A stretch of 6,267 nucleotides of DNA from Armatimonadota bacterium. Lineage in GTDB: Bacteria > Armatimonadota > SYMT01. Below the pieces are notes generated by a model that saw only the letters and a list, made by a program, of their open reading frames with translations, was not told the origin of the DNA and searched no databases. Made by a program: the position numbers and the translations under genes. Shown one piece after another: positions 1 to 5,424 of this stretch; within the stretch, counting starts at the first letter, position 1; each line of letters starts with the position of its first letter. Location of the stretch: NCBI GenBank assembly GCA_020696885.1, contig JAJFMS010000226.1:6671-12937 (forward strand), read 5' to 3'.

Positions 1-876
1 ATCGTCGCCGGTCTGGATGGCGCCGTGCCGCTGGCATTCGTGGCGACCCATGGGCAGACCATCTGGCACGAGCCGGCCGGCCCCGGGCGCTCGACGCTGC
101 AGATCGGGCAGGCCGCCCGGATCGCCGTCCGGCTCGGCGTGCCGGTGGTGAGCGACTTCCGCCAGCAGGACTTCGCGCTGGGCGGCCAGGGCGCGCCGCT
201 GGTCCCGTACCTGGATCACCTCCTCTTCGCCCACTCGACGCGCAGCCGCGCCTGTCAGAACCTGGGCGGGATCGGGAACGTCACCTACCTTCCAGCCGGC
301 GCCGGCCCTGAAGCGGTGGTCGCCTTCGACACCGGGCCCGCCAACGCCCTGATGGACCGTGCCGCGGTGCTCGTTTCGCAGGGTCAGCTCTCGTGCGACC
401 AGGAGGGCCTCCTCGCGGCCTCCGCGCCGGTCGACGAGGCGCTGCTGTCGGAGCTGCTGTCGGAGCCGTATCTGGATCAGGCCCCTCCGAAGAGCACCGG
501 CCGGGAGTTGTTCAGCGCGGAGCGGGTGGATCAACTCTGGGCGCGCGGTTTCCGCGGCGCGGGGTTGGTGTCTACACTCACCCAGTACACCGTTCGGACC
601 ATCGCGGATGCGTACCAGCGCTGGCTGGGTGCCGTAGACGAAGTGATCCTGGCCGGCGGCGGCGTGCGGAACCCGGAACTGGTGCGCCGGCTTCGGGAAG
701 CGCTGCCAAAAACGGAGGTGCGAACCGCCGACGAGCTGGGTCTAAATAGCGACGCCAAAGAGGCGATCGCGTTCGCCATGTTCGGCTACGAGACCCTCCG
801 CGGTAGGCCTTCCAACGTTCCCGCGGCCACCGGCGCCGCTCGCGCGGCGATCCAGGGCAAGATTACGTGGCCCTGA
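1..876 (+). CDS. anmK: Anhydro-N-acetylmuramic acid kinase, 5'-truncated by window edge
   Basis: AnmK is a cytoplasmic kinase that uses ATP to hydrolyse and phosphorylate 1,6-anhydro-N-acetylmuramic acid to MurNAc-6-phosphate, a step in recycling peptidoglycan fragments. The reading frame is open from base 1 with no start in a sensible place, so the N-terminus (about 80 residues of a usual ~370) lies outside the window; 291 codons are present. Family motifs in order, by window codon: HGQTIWHEP at 17-25, LQIGQAARIA, VVSDFRQQDFALGGQGAPLVP (carrying conserved Asp residues of the active-site region), NLGGIGNVTYL, DTGPANALMD, PPKSTGRELF, LAGGGVRNPEL, and a C-terminal AATGA segment matching the family's SVTGAS. 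The order and spacing match remembered E. coli AnmK, so the call is firm. It ends with TGA. The next gene follows after 36 bases on the same strand, so cotranscription is possible. A 12-base in-frame tandem duplication at 442-465 gives LLSELLSE in a helical part. Confidence 0.96.
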   Translation: MVAGLDGAVPLAFVATHGQTIWHEPAGPGRSTLQIGQAARIAVRLGVPVVSDFRQQDFALGGQGAPLVPYLDHLLFAHSTRSRACQNLGGIGNVTYLPAGAGPEAVVAFDTGPANALMDRAAVLVSQGQLSCDQEGLLAASAPVDEALLSELLSEPYLDQAPPKSTGRELFSAERVDQLWARGFRGAGLVSTLTQYTVRTIADAYQRWLGAVDEVILAGGGVRNPELVRRLREALPKTEVRTADELGLNSDAKEAIAFAMFGYETLRGRPSNVPAATGAARAAIQGKITWP

Positions 877-899
877 GTCGCCCAGTCTGTTGATCGATT

Positions 900-903
900 G
901 AGG
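900..903 (+). promoter_or_regulatory. Shine-Dalgarno deciding the start at 913
   Basis: GAGG lies 9 bases before ATG 913. It supports that ATG over the in-frame TTG at 898, which overlaps the same motif and has no ribosome binding site of its own. Confidence 0.6.
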
Positions 904-912
904 TTGAGATCC

Positions 913-2244
913 ATGCGCAGTTTGCAACTGATCCCCGCTGTCCTGGGCGCCCTGGCGCTGTTCGCCCCGGCGCTGGTGGCGCCGGTACACGCGGCCCCCG
1001 GCCCCAAACCCGCCGCCGTGCGCGTAACCCCCAGTGGGGCTACCCTGCGCGCGGGAGACACCGTCTCGTTCGAGGCGGTGGTGGTGGATAAAGCGGGGAA
1101 CGTGATCCCCGGAATACCGATCACGTTCAAGAGCTCCGCGTCCAGCGTGGTCTCGATCAATGCCTTGGGGGTAGCCACCGCCGGTGCCGTCGGTAAAGCC
1201 AGCATCCAGGTGAAGGCCAAGGGCAAGTCCGCCGCCGTGCCGGTCTACGTGCTGGAGCCGGCTACCGGGCCAGCGCCGGTCGTCGCCGCGGGGTTGAAGC
1301 AGGTCAACCACATCCTGGCGGATGGCGAGTGGGTCTACTGGAGCGAGGTAGACACCAAGGTGACGCGCATCCGCAAGATGCGGAAGACGGGCGGCGCGAT
1401 CTATGACCTGGCGTCGGAGCCCGCGCGCAACAACCGCGGGATCTCGGCCACCTACGTGCAGATCCAACAGTTCGGGGATCGGCTCTACTTCAGTCGGCAG
1501 GAAAAGGGCTTCCTGCTCCACTGGAGCATCCGCTCCGTGTCGAAATCCGGCGGGCCGTCGATCCAGATCCTCCCGAACGACACCAGCGTGGAGCCGATGC
1601 TGGCCAACGCCTGGAAGGTAGCCGCGGGCCGCGTGGTGGTGGCGCTGAAGCAGCCGGAGAAGATCAACCTGAACGCGAACGTCCGCCTGGCGTCCTGGGA
1701 TCCCGAGACTACCGCCTGGACGCCGATCCTGAGCGGGCAGTTCGACGAAGGCGAGGCCCACCTGCTGGCCGCCGACGACACGTTTGCTTACGTGCGCGGC
1801 TACTCTCTGGAGAACCGGATCACCCGCATTATGAAGGTGGCGCTGGACGGCTCCGTGCCGGCCGAGACGCTGCTCACCCGGGACCAGCCGGAGACGCATC
1901 GCGCGGTGCCGGGCGTGACCGACGGGACGAACCTCTACTTCTGGACCGGAAAAGACGAGGAGCACCGCCTGGTCTCCCTCCCCGTGACCGGCGGCGAGGT
2001 GACCACGCTACTGACCTCCGGCTACGGCACCGGCCTCACGCTGGACGGCTCCAACCTGTACTGGGCGAAAGCCGAGACCAACGTCGTGAAGCTCCCGGTC
2101 ACCGGTGGCGGCGCGCCCATCTCGGTGAAGTCCGGCATCTACGGCAACCCCACCCTCGCCGGCCTCGCCCTCGACGACACCTCCGTCTACGTGACGGTAA
2201 TCGTGTCCAAGAGCGAGATCCGGATGCTGAAGGTGGGGAAGTGA
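913..2244 (+). CDS. Secreted BIG2 Ig-like domain plus beta-propeller protein
   Basis: A 443-residue exported protein of unknown specific function. The first ~27 residues form a signal peptide: MR, a hydrophobic core with LGALALFAPALV, and a likely signal peptidase I site after VHA. Residues ~34-116 resemble a bacterial Ig-like group 2 (BIG2) domain: VRVTPSGATLRAGDTVSFEA, GNVIPGIPITFKSS, SSVVSINALGVATA, VGKASIQVKAKGKSA. Residues ~125-443 carry repeated blade-like strands of a beta-propeller: DGEWVYWS, GDRLYFS, DDTFAYV, DGTNLYFW, DGSNLYWA, DDTSVYV, alternating with LPVTGG turns, as in DUF5050-like or TolB-like propellers. No catalytic residues or membrane anchor are visible. A binding or structural role at the cell surface is an inference from the architecture. 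It lies 36 bases behind anmK. ATG 913 was chosen for its SD and because the signal peptide then begins normally. Domain architecture is fairly sure, biological role is not. Confidence 0.88.
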   Translation: MRSLQLIPAVLGALALFAPALVAPVHAAPGPKPAAVRVTPSGATLRAGDTVSFEAVVVDKAGNVIPGIPITFKSSASSVVSINALGVATAGAVGKASIQVKAKGKSAAVPVYVLEPATGPAPVVAAGLKQVNHILADGEWVYWSEVDTKVTRIRKMRKTGGAIYDLASEPARNNRGISATYVQIQQFGDRLYFSRQEKGFLLHWSIRSVSKSGGPSIQILPNDTSVEPMLANAWKVAAGRVVVALKQPEKINLNANVRLASWDPETTAWTPILSGQFDEGEAHLLAADDTFAYVRGYSLENRITRIMKVALDGSVPAETLLTRDQPETHRAVPGVTDGTNLYFWTGKDEEHRLVSLPVTGGEVTTLLTSGYGTGLTLDGSNLYWAKAETNVVKLPVTGGGAPISVKSGIYGNPTLAGLALDDTSVYVTVIVSKSEIRMLKVGK

Positions 2245-2248
2245 AGTT

Positions 2249-2296
2249 GGTGTTCAGGTGTTCAGGTGTTCAGGTGTTCAGGTGTTCAGGTGTTCG
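2249..2296 (+). repeat. Period-8 tandem array, six units of GGTGTTCA
   Basis: Five exact head-to-tail copies of GGTGTTCA occupy 2249-2288, and a sixth, GGTGTTCG, occupies 2289-2296. The array starts 4 bases after the stop codon of the propeller gene. It is the left arm of a larger composite element: the same octamer family recurs in inverse orientation at 2397-2426. Confidence 0.97.
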
Positions 2297-2327
2297 GGAT
2301 TCTGATATCAGCATGGCATAGCATTTA

Positions 2328-2347
2328 GCGCTAACCGGCGCTAACCG
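2328..2347 (+). repeat. Tandem 10-base duplication
   Basis: GCGCTAACCG occurs twice head to tail (2328-2337 and 2338-2347), directly beside the central hairpin of the composite intergenic element. Confidence 0.9.
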
Positions 2348-2389
2348 ATGAAAGCCGTCGGGCCGAAGCCCGACGCTATGGCTTCATCG
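2346..2389. repeat. REP-like palindrome (central hairpin of composite element)
   Basis: An inner perfect 7-bp stem, GTCGGGC / GCCCGAC (2357-2363 and 2368-2374), closes a CGAA loop. An outer stem pairs 2346-2356 with 2380-2389 (CGATGA(A)AGCC against GGCTTCATCG), with one bulged A and a 5-base internal bulge GCTAT. No T-tract follows, so it is not a canonical intrinsic terminator, though it could stall transcription or protect the 3' end of the upstream mRNA. It looks like an extragenic palindrome of the REP type; copies elsewhere in the genome cannot be checked here. Confidence 0.85.
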
Positions 2390-2396
2390 CTTGAAT

Positions 2397-2426
2397 CCTG
2401 AACACCCGAACGCCTGAACACCTGAA
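2397..2426 (-). repeat. Inverted period-8 array abutting the HAD start codon
   Basis: On the + strand the units read CCTGAACA (2397-2404), CCCGAACG (2405-2412), CCTGAACA (2413-2420) and partial CCTGAA (2421-2426). These are reverse complements of the left-arm octamer family, including a GTTCGGG variant found in both arms. The inner edges are ATTC (2299-2302) and GAAT (2393-2396), also inverted. The array ends at the base before ATG 2427 and places an in-frame TGA at 2415-2417. Confidence 0.92.
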
Positions 2427-3089
2427 ATGCCGCTCCCTGACGCCGTAATCTTCGATATGGACGGTCTCCTCGTGGATACGGAGACCACCGACTACGAGAC
2501 CTGGCGCGATCTTTATGAGGCGCACGGGGTCGAGTTGACGCTGCCCGCGTACTGCTTCAGCGCGGGGTTGTACGGCTCCTGGGATCGGTTGTACGGGGAG
2601 CTGTCGACAGCTTGCGGCAGGCCGTTGGCGGAGCTGCAGGCTAGGCGGGAGCCGCGCTTCCGGGAACTGGTCGACCAGCGGTTGACGCCGTCGCCGGAGC
2701 TGGTGTCGCTGCTCTCGGAGCTGCGGGCGAATGGGGTGAAGCGGGGGATCGCGTCGTCGTCGGATGCGGATTGGGTGGGGTACCTCGTGGACGGCATCGG
2801 CCTCCGCCACGAGTTCCTGACCATCGTTACCGGCGGCGACGTGGAGCGACGAAAGCCGGCTCCGGACCTCTACCTGACGGCAGCCGAGCGGCTCCGCGCG
2901 GATCCGGGCCGTTGTGTGGCACTGGAGGATTCCTCACACGGCATCGCGGCCGCGCGGGCAGCCGGAATGCGGGTGATCACCATTCCGAACCTGGTGTCGG
3001 TGCACCAGGACCTCTCCAAGGCACATGCGCGGGTGGCGCACTTCGGAGACGTGACCCTGGAGCTACTCCGGAGCCTGATGGCCGCGTAG
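2427..3089 (+). CDS. HAD-superfamily hydrolase, beta-phosphoglucomutase/phosphatase-like
   Basis: A 220-residue cytoplasmic HAD subfamily IA enzyme, most likely a sugar-phosphate phosphatase or beta-phosphoglucomutase-type enzyme; the substrate cannot be read from sequence. All four HAD motifs are present: motif I DMDGLLVDT with nucleophile Asp10 and acid/base Asp12, motif II Ser in IASSSDA (about Ser110), motif III Lys143 in RRKPAPD, and motif IV Glu167-Asp168 in ALEDSSHGIAAARAAGM. Residues ~19-85 between motifs I and II form the helical C1 cap that sets substrate choice. Length is normal for the family. ATG 2427 is the only possible start: an in-frame TGA lies 12 bases upstream and the next ATG (codon 11) is inside motif I. 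No Shine-Dalgarno precedes it; the leader is repeat sequence. The gene stands alone, flanked by repeat elements on both sides, and converges with the discoidin-like gene. Confidence 0.93.
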   Translation: MPLPDAVIFDMDGLLVDTETTDYETWRDLYEAHGVELTLPAYCFSAGLYGSWDRLYGELSTACGRPLAELQARREPRFRELVDQRLTPSPELVSLLSELRANGVKRGIASSSDADWVGYLVDGIGLRHEFLTIVTGGDVERRKPAPDLYLTAAERLRADPGRCVALEDSSHGIAAARAAGMRVITIPNLVSVHQDLSKAHARVAHFGDVTLELLRSLMAA

Positions 3090-3128
3090 TTCGGGATGAT
3101 CAAGAAGCCGTAGCATAGCGCCTCGCGC

Positions 3129-3267
3129 GTGGTGAGTTGGACCGGCCTCTGACAGGAGTTCACGCACCGCCCACGACTCGCGTTCGCCGCCACCAGAAAC
3201 GTCAGGCCGAATGGGGCATTACTCCCCAGGGCTGCGGTCGAACACTCCACTCACCACTCACCACTAA
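3129..3267. repeat. Second intergenic element: inverted period-7 repeats
   Basis: The right end holds three period-7 units: CCACTCA at 3247-3253 and 3254-3260, then CCACTAA at 3261-3267. The left end, GTGGTGAGTTGG at 3129-3140, is the inverse of the right end apart from one extra base. Between them (3141-3246) there is no gene; a small hairpin TGGGG/CCCCA with a 7-base loop lies at 3212-3228. The arrangement resembles the upstream composite element but uses a different repeat unit. The 184 bases between the two convergent stop codons hold no other feature I can support, and no canonical terminator. Confidence 0.6.
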
Positions 3268-3273
3268 CCCGAC

Positions 3274-4101
3274 CTACCGTTCCGCATAGGTGCTGCTGGC
3301 GGTGGCCCTGGTGGCCCAGTGCGTCCTGCCGATCGAGTCGATAATCCCCACGGCGTCGATTTCGTTCCAGCCGGGGACCCTCGCGGAGGCGAGGTAGAGC
3401 CGGATCGTCGAGGCTTCCACCGGCTCCTTGAGCGTCACGATCGAGACGCCATGGTCTCGTCCCGCGGGCGTGGGGTCCTCGCCGCGCCAGAGATCCACCT
3501 CCTCGGTGTCTGGGCGCACGGTGGTGATCCGGGTCAGCGCCCCGGGGTTAAACGACTCGTGTACGATCACCGCTACCGCCTGGATCGGCTTGCCGTAGTC
3601 AAGCTGCAGCCACTCGTCCTGCTCGTCCTGCGTGGCCGAGGCCCAGGCCGTAGCGATGTCTCCGGCCTGCTCCGTATCCGGTGCTCCGATGGCTTGCTCC
3701 GGTCCCCAGGAGCGCTTCTCGGAGGGTTCGATGGCAACGTCGGGGGTGATTGCGGAAGTGCCGGGAACAGCCTCTCCCCAGATGTACCAGTGCGGGTAGA
3801 CGTACACCCAGTGCCCGCTGGGAAGTCCGCTGTAACCACCCCACGACGCGGTAGCTGACGGCCCGTAGTCCTTGAACGCGGAGTAGGTTTCCAGGTCGCC
3901 CGGCACGCGGATCACGGCCAGCAGGTTCCGGTACTTTCCGTCCACCGACGCCCGGGCTACCGCCCGGGTCGGGGCCAGCTCCGTGGCCTGGAGCGCTCGA
4001 CCGAGCTCAAGCCCCGGAGCTGGATCTCCGACGATCCGGTCCGCGGCGGCGGCAGTAGCGAATGGAAGGGCCAGGGCCAACAGCCAGACAGCGCGCATCA
4101 T
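3274..4101 (-). CDS. Secreted discoidin-like (F5/8 type C-like) protein
   Basis: A 275-residue exported protein of unknown function. Residues 1-20 form a signal peptide (MMRAVWLLALALPFATAAAA) with likely cleavage before or near Asp21. Residues ~45-114 form a compact Trp/Tyr-rich region (GKYRNLLAVIRVPGDL, SGHWVYVYPHWYIWGEAVPG) that I cannot assign to a named domain. Residues ~131-265 resemble a galactose-binding, discoidin-like beta-sandwich: GPEQAIGAPDT, EWLQLDYGKPIQAVAVIVHE, FNPGALTRI, STIRLYLASARVPGWNEIDAVGI. That pattern is known from surface and secreted carbohydrate- or ligand-binding modules; the ligand here is unknown. The first of two adjacent ATGs (4101) is chosen because GAGGGGG sits 7 bases upstream; a longer frame opening at 4128 would put that SD inside the gene and spoil the signal peptide. 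No enzyme motif is visible. It is divergent from the 125-residue gene. Confidence 0.87.
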   Translation of the reverse strand: MMRAVWLLALALPFATAAAADRIVGDPAPGLELGRALQATELAPTRAVARASVDGKYRNLLAVIRVPGDLETYSAFKDYGPSATASWGGYSGLPSGHWVYVYPHWYIWGEAVPGTSAITPDVAIEPSEKRSWGPEQAIGAPDTEQAGDIATAWASATQDEQDEWLQLDYGKPIQAVAVIVHESFNPGALTRITTVRPDTEEVDLWRGEDPTPAGRDHGVSIVTLKEPVEASTIRLYLASARVPGWNEIDAVGIIDSIGRTHWATRATASSTYAER

Positions 4102-4108
4102 CGTGGTT

Positions 4109-4115
4109 CCCCCTC
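4109..4115 (-). promoter_or_regulatory. Shine-Dalgarno deciding the start at 4101
   Basis: On the minus strand GAGGGGG ends 7 bases before ATG 4101. It selects this start over the upstream start at 4128. Confidence 0.75.
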
Positions 4116-4370
4116 GATACACCGGCAATTCTGCGCGGTTAGACGCTCGTAATCGGGCTCCGGGTTACGGTTGGTCGTCACTCAATTCGCAGGTCCCGGC
4201 CTTGGGACGCTGTGGCGCGCAGGCGGCTCGTGCCTTCTGTCAACGTAAGCGAACTAACGGCCCTGTCCAGCTCGCGCGGGGGGACTAAACGCCCGCTGTA
4301 TGCGGCGTCGATCCACGGTTCAATAGAGGTGTAGTAAGCGTCCTCGGCCCCGGTGGCCGGGCGAGTGTTA

Positions 4371-4377
4371 GAGGAGG
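4371..4377 (+). promoter_or_regulatory. Strong Shine-Dalgarno for the 125-residue gene
   Basis: GAGGAGG lies 7 bases before ATG 4385. This near-ideal site is the main evidence that the small hypothetical frame is a real gene. Confidence 0.8.
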
Positions 4378-4384
4378 CGGCCCC

Positions 4385-4762
4385 ATGATCCCGGATGTTT
4401 ACCTGGTGGAGTATCAGACGGCCCGCGGCATCGCGCATGAGCTCGCGCAGCTCGGGGAGCTGGTAGCCGGTTACACAGAGCTCCTGGAGCACTGGGAAGC
4501 GGCGATGGCGCTGCAGCGAGAAGGCGTCGACTGGGCGTTTCCCCTCACGATCCTCTACCTCACCGCGATGGACGACTACTGCGAAGCACACGGTCCCTCG
4601 GAGCCGCCTCGGGAGCAGCGAAGAGAGACCGTGAACCGGAAACCGGTACGCCGCGAGAGCTCGTCTCGAGAGCCAACCGCCGCGCGCCGCCCGGCCACCA
4701 AGCCATCGCGGGGCGCCTACTGGGCCGCCTGGCTCCGCACCCGCAGGGGACGGATGGCCTAA
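4385..4762 (+). CDS. Hypothetical protein, helical acidic head and Arg-rich tail
   Basis: A 125-residue protein I do not recognise. Residues 1-70 look helical and acidic, with amphipathic stretches (IAHELAQLGELVAGYTELLEHWEAAM) and a hydrophobic patch AFPLTILYLTAM at 51-62. Residues 71-125 form a low-complexity, probably disordered tail with 14 Arg and 2 Lys against 5 Glu, ending in YWAAWLRTRRGRMA. There is no signal peptide, and the hydrophobic patch is too short for a confident membrane span. The basic tail could contact nucleic acid or membrane, but that is only inference. Support for coding: a GAGGAGG site 7 bases upstream of ATG, and a hairpin just past its TAA. A longer minus-strand frame crosses this region but is compositionally biased and has no ribosome binding site. 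The gene converges on the 75-residue gene. Confidence 0.7.
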   Translation: MIPDVYLVEYQTARGIAHELAQLGELVAGYTELLEHWEAAMALQREGVDWAFPLTILYLTAMDDYCEAHGPSEPPREQRRETVNRKPVRRESSSREPTAARRPATKPSRGAYWAAWLRTRRGRMA

Positions 4763-4776
4763 CCCGCCGGCTACGG

Positions 4777-4821
4777 GAGCACATGCCTCAGGCGGGATGC
4801 ACCGCCTGGGGCATGCTGCTC
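4777..4821. terminator. Shared hairpin between convergent genes, putative bidirectional terminator
   Basis: The left arm 4777-4795 (GAGCACATGCCTCAGGCGG) pairs with the right arm 4802-4821 (CCGCCTGGGGCATGCTGCTC) around a 6-base loop, with one bulged base and one mismatch. It lies 14 bases after the stop of the 125-residue gene and 5 bases after that of the 75-residue gene. No T-tract follows on either strand, so efficiency as an intrinsic terminator is uncertain, but position and length fit a shared 3' structure. Confidence 0.65.
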
Positions 4822-4826
4822 TCGGC

Positions 4827-5054
4827 TCAGCGCCGGTCCGCGCTTCGCTCGCGGGTCTCCTGCGTGGCGTAGTGGGCGTCGAATGCCAGGCAGGCATCCC
4901 GATAAGGTGAGAAGTCGCCCGCCGTGGCGCTGCGCTGCATGGCGTCGTTCGTCTCACGCCACAGGTGCACGGCATCCGGACAAAGGCGGCGGCCGGTGAC
5001 GCATCCACAGGTCCAGGTGGACGGGACATAGGCATCAGCGTTGGATACTGACAT
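4827..5054 (-). CDS. Small Cys-motif protein, unknown function
   Basis: A 75-residue protein whose centre reads TCGCVTGRRLCPDAVHLW, giving a C-x-C-x6-C cluster (Cys16, Cys18, Cys25), with a fourth Cys at 55 and a His at 30. I recall similar GRRLCP..LW segments in small hypothetical proteins of phages, plasmids and diverse bacteria, but cannot name a family. The Cys spacing could bind zinc or form a redox site; that is inference. The C-terminal half (YRDACLAFDAHYATQETRERS) looks helical. The start at 5054 is chosen because AGGAG lies 8 bases upstream; the frame stays open to 5255, but that extension is compositionally unlike the rest and has no SD. A SigB/SigF-type promoter stands 88 bases upstream of the start, facing this gene, and the divergent neighbour encodes a sigma factor of that class. 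So this may be a target of that sigma factor, perhaps a stress-induced small protein. Confidence 0.8.
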   Translation of the reverse strand: MSVSNADAYVPSTWTCGCVTGRRLCPDAVHLWRETNDAMQRSATAGDFSPYRDACLAFDAHYATQETRERSADRR

Positions 5055-5062
5055 CGCTGGTA

Positions 5063-5067
5063 CTCCT
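5063..5067 (-). promoter_or_regulatory. Shine-Dalgarno deciding the start at 5054
   Basis: Minus-strand AGGAG with an 8-base spacer before ATG 5054. It fixes the short 75-residue form rather than a longer frame beginning at 5255. Confidence 0.8.
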
Positions 5068-5142
5068 GTTGAAAGCGGTGTTGGACGAGAGGCGATGCCC
5101 CAAGCGCTGGAGAGCGACGGCATCCGCGGCCTCGGACTCCAG

Positions 5143-5168
5143 ATACCCGGCGCCCTGTCCCGGCAAAC
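5143..5168 (-). promoter_or_regulatory. SigB/SigF-type promoter for the 75-residue gene
   Basis: On the minus strand GTTTGC (5168-5163) is followed after exactly 14 bases by GGGTAT (5148-5143). The general promoter pattern for SigB/SigF-type factors in Bacillus and Actinobacteria is GTTT(AA)-N12-16-GGGTAT, so -35 matches at four of six positions including the whole GTTT core, and -10 matches fully. The -10 ends 88 bases before the start codon, giving a leader of roughly 80 bases. The divergent gene encodes a sigma factor of this class. Confidence 0.6.
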
Positions 5169-5272
5169 GGCCCCTTTCTCACAGAACCCCGGTGAGGCGA
5201 AGAAGCACGCGCCGTCTGGCGAGCGCCCAGGCACGGCGGGTGTGAGATGCGCCACTAGGCGGCACGATATGC

Positions 5273-5298
5273 GTTTGGCGCGCTCAGGCCGGTGGTAG
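5273..5298 (+). promoter_or_regulatory. Weak SigB/SigF-type promoter candidate facing the sigma gene
   Basis: GTTTGG (5273-5278), N14, TGGTAG (5293-5298). It has the same -35 core and the same 14-base spacer as the promoter at 5143-5168, but the -10 keeps only the GGTA core. It would give a leader of about 130 bases before GTG 5435 and would imply autoregulation. Confidence 0.25.
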
Positions 5299-5424
5299 AA
5301 CAGCGCCGGTCACCTGCAGCGCTTGACAGCTTCGCAGGCCCTAACCGATCCCAATCTGAAAGTAAGCCGACCGCCCTCGCGGAAGGCTTCTAATATTCGG
5401 CCCGGGCCACCAGCCCCGGCCGGC

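Larger units (their letters stand above)
4102..4384. other. Divergent intergenic region, promoters not identifiable
   Basis: This 283-base stretch separates two divergently transcribed genes and should hold both promoters. A minus-strand TTGACA (4238-4243) and a minus-strand GTTTAG (4285-4290) are present, but neither has a matching -10 at a usual distance. Apart from the SD of each gene, no site, repeat or small gene here can be supported. Confidence 0.5.

Noticed and set aside
742..1965. 407-codon open frame on the minus strand
   Set aside because: It lies opposite the propeller gene, is rich in Arg, His and Gly as expected of an antisense shadow in GC-rich DNA, and has no signal, domain or ribosome binding site.
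2275..2302. SigB/SigF-like promoter formed inside the octamer array (GTTCAG-N14-GGGATT)
   Set aside because: Both hexamers deviate at key positions and arise from the repeat unit itself, so the match is likely coincidental.
2249..2426. CRISPR array
   Set aside because: The units are contiguous octamers without spacers, and no cas gene is present.
2870..3250. 126-codon minus-strand frame reaching from the HAD gene into the intergenic repeat region
   Set aside because: About half is antisense to the HAD gene; the remainder has no ribosome binding site or motif and contains the inverted-repeat element.
4178..5182. 334-codon open frame on the minus strand
   Set aside because: It overlaps both small genes with good ribosome binding sites, has low-complexity Pro/Arg/Ala composition, and shows no domain.
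5041..5298. 85-codon plus-strand frame in the divergent region
   Set aside because: No ribosome binding site, no recognisable motif, and it overlaps the start of the 75-residue gene and its promoter.
5323..5328. TTGACA as a housekeeping -35 for the sigma gene
   Set aside because: No TATAAT-like hexamer occurs 15-19 bases downstream, so the exact -35 match alone is not enough.
5287..5345. tRNA-like string (GGTGGTAGAACAG resembling a D-arm, with a later TTGACAG)
   Set aside because: No acceptor stem, no proper anticodon stem and no GGTTCGA-type T-arm can be formed.
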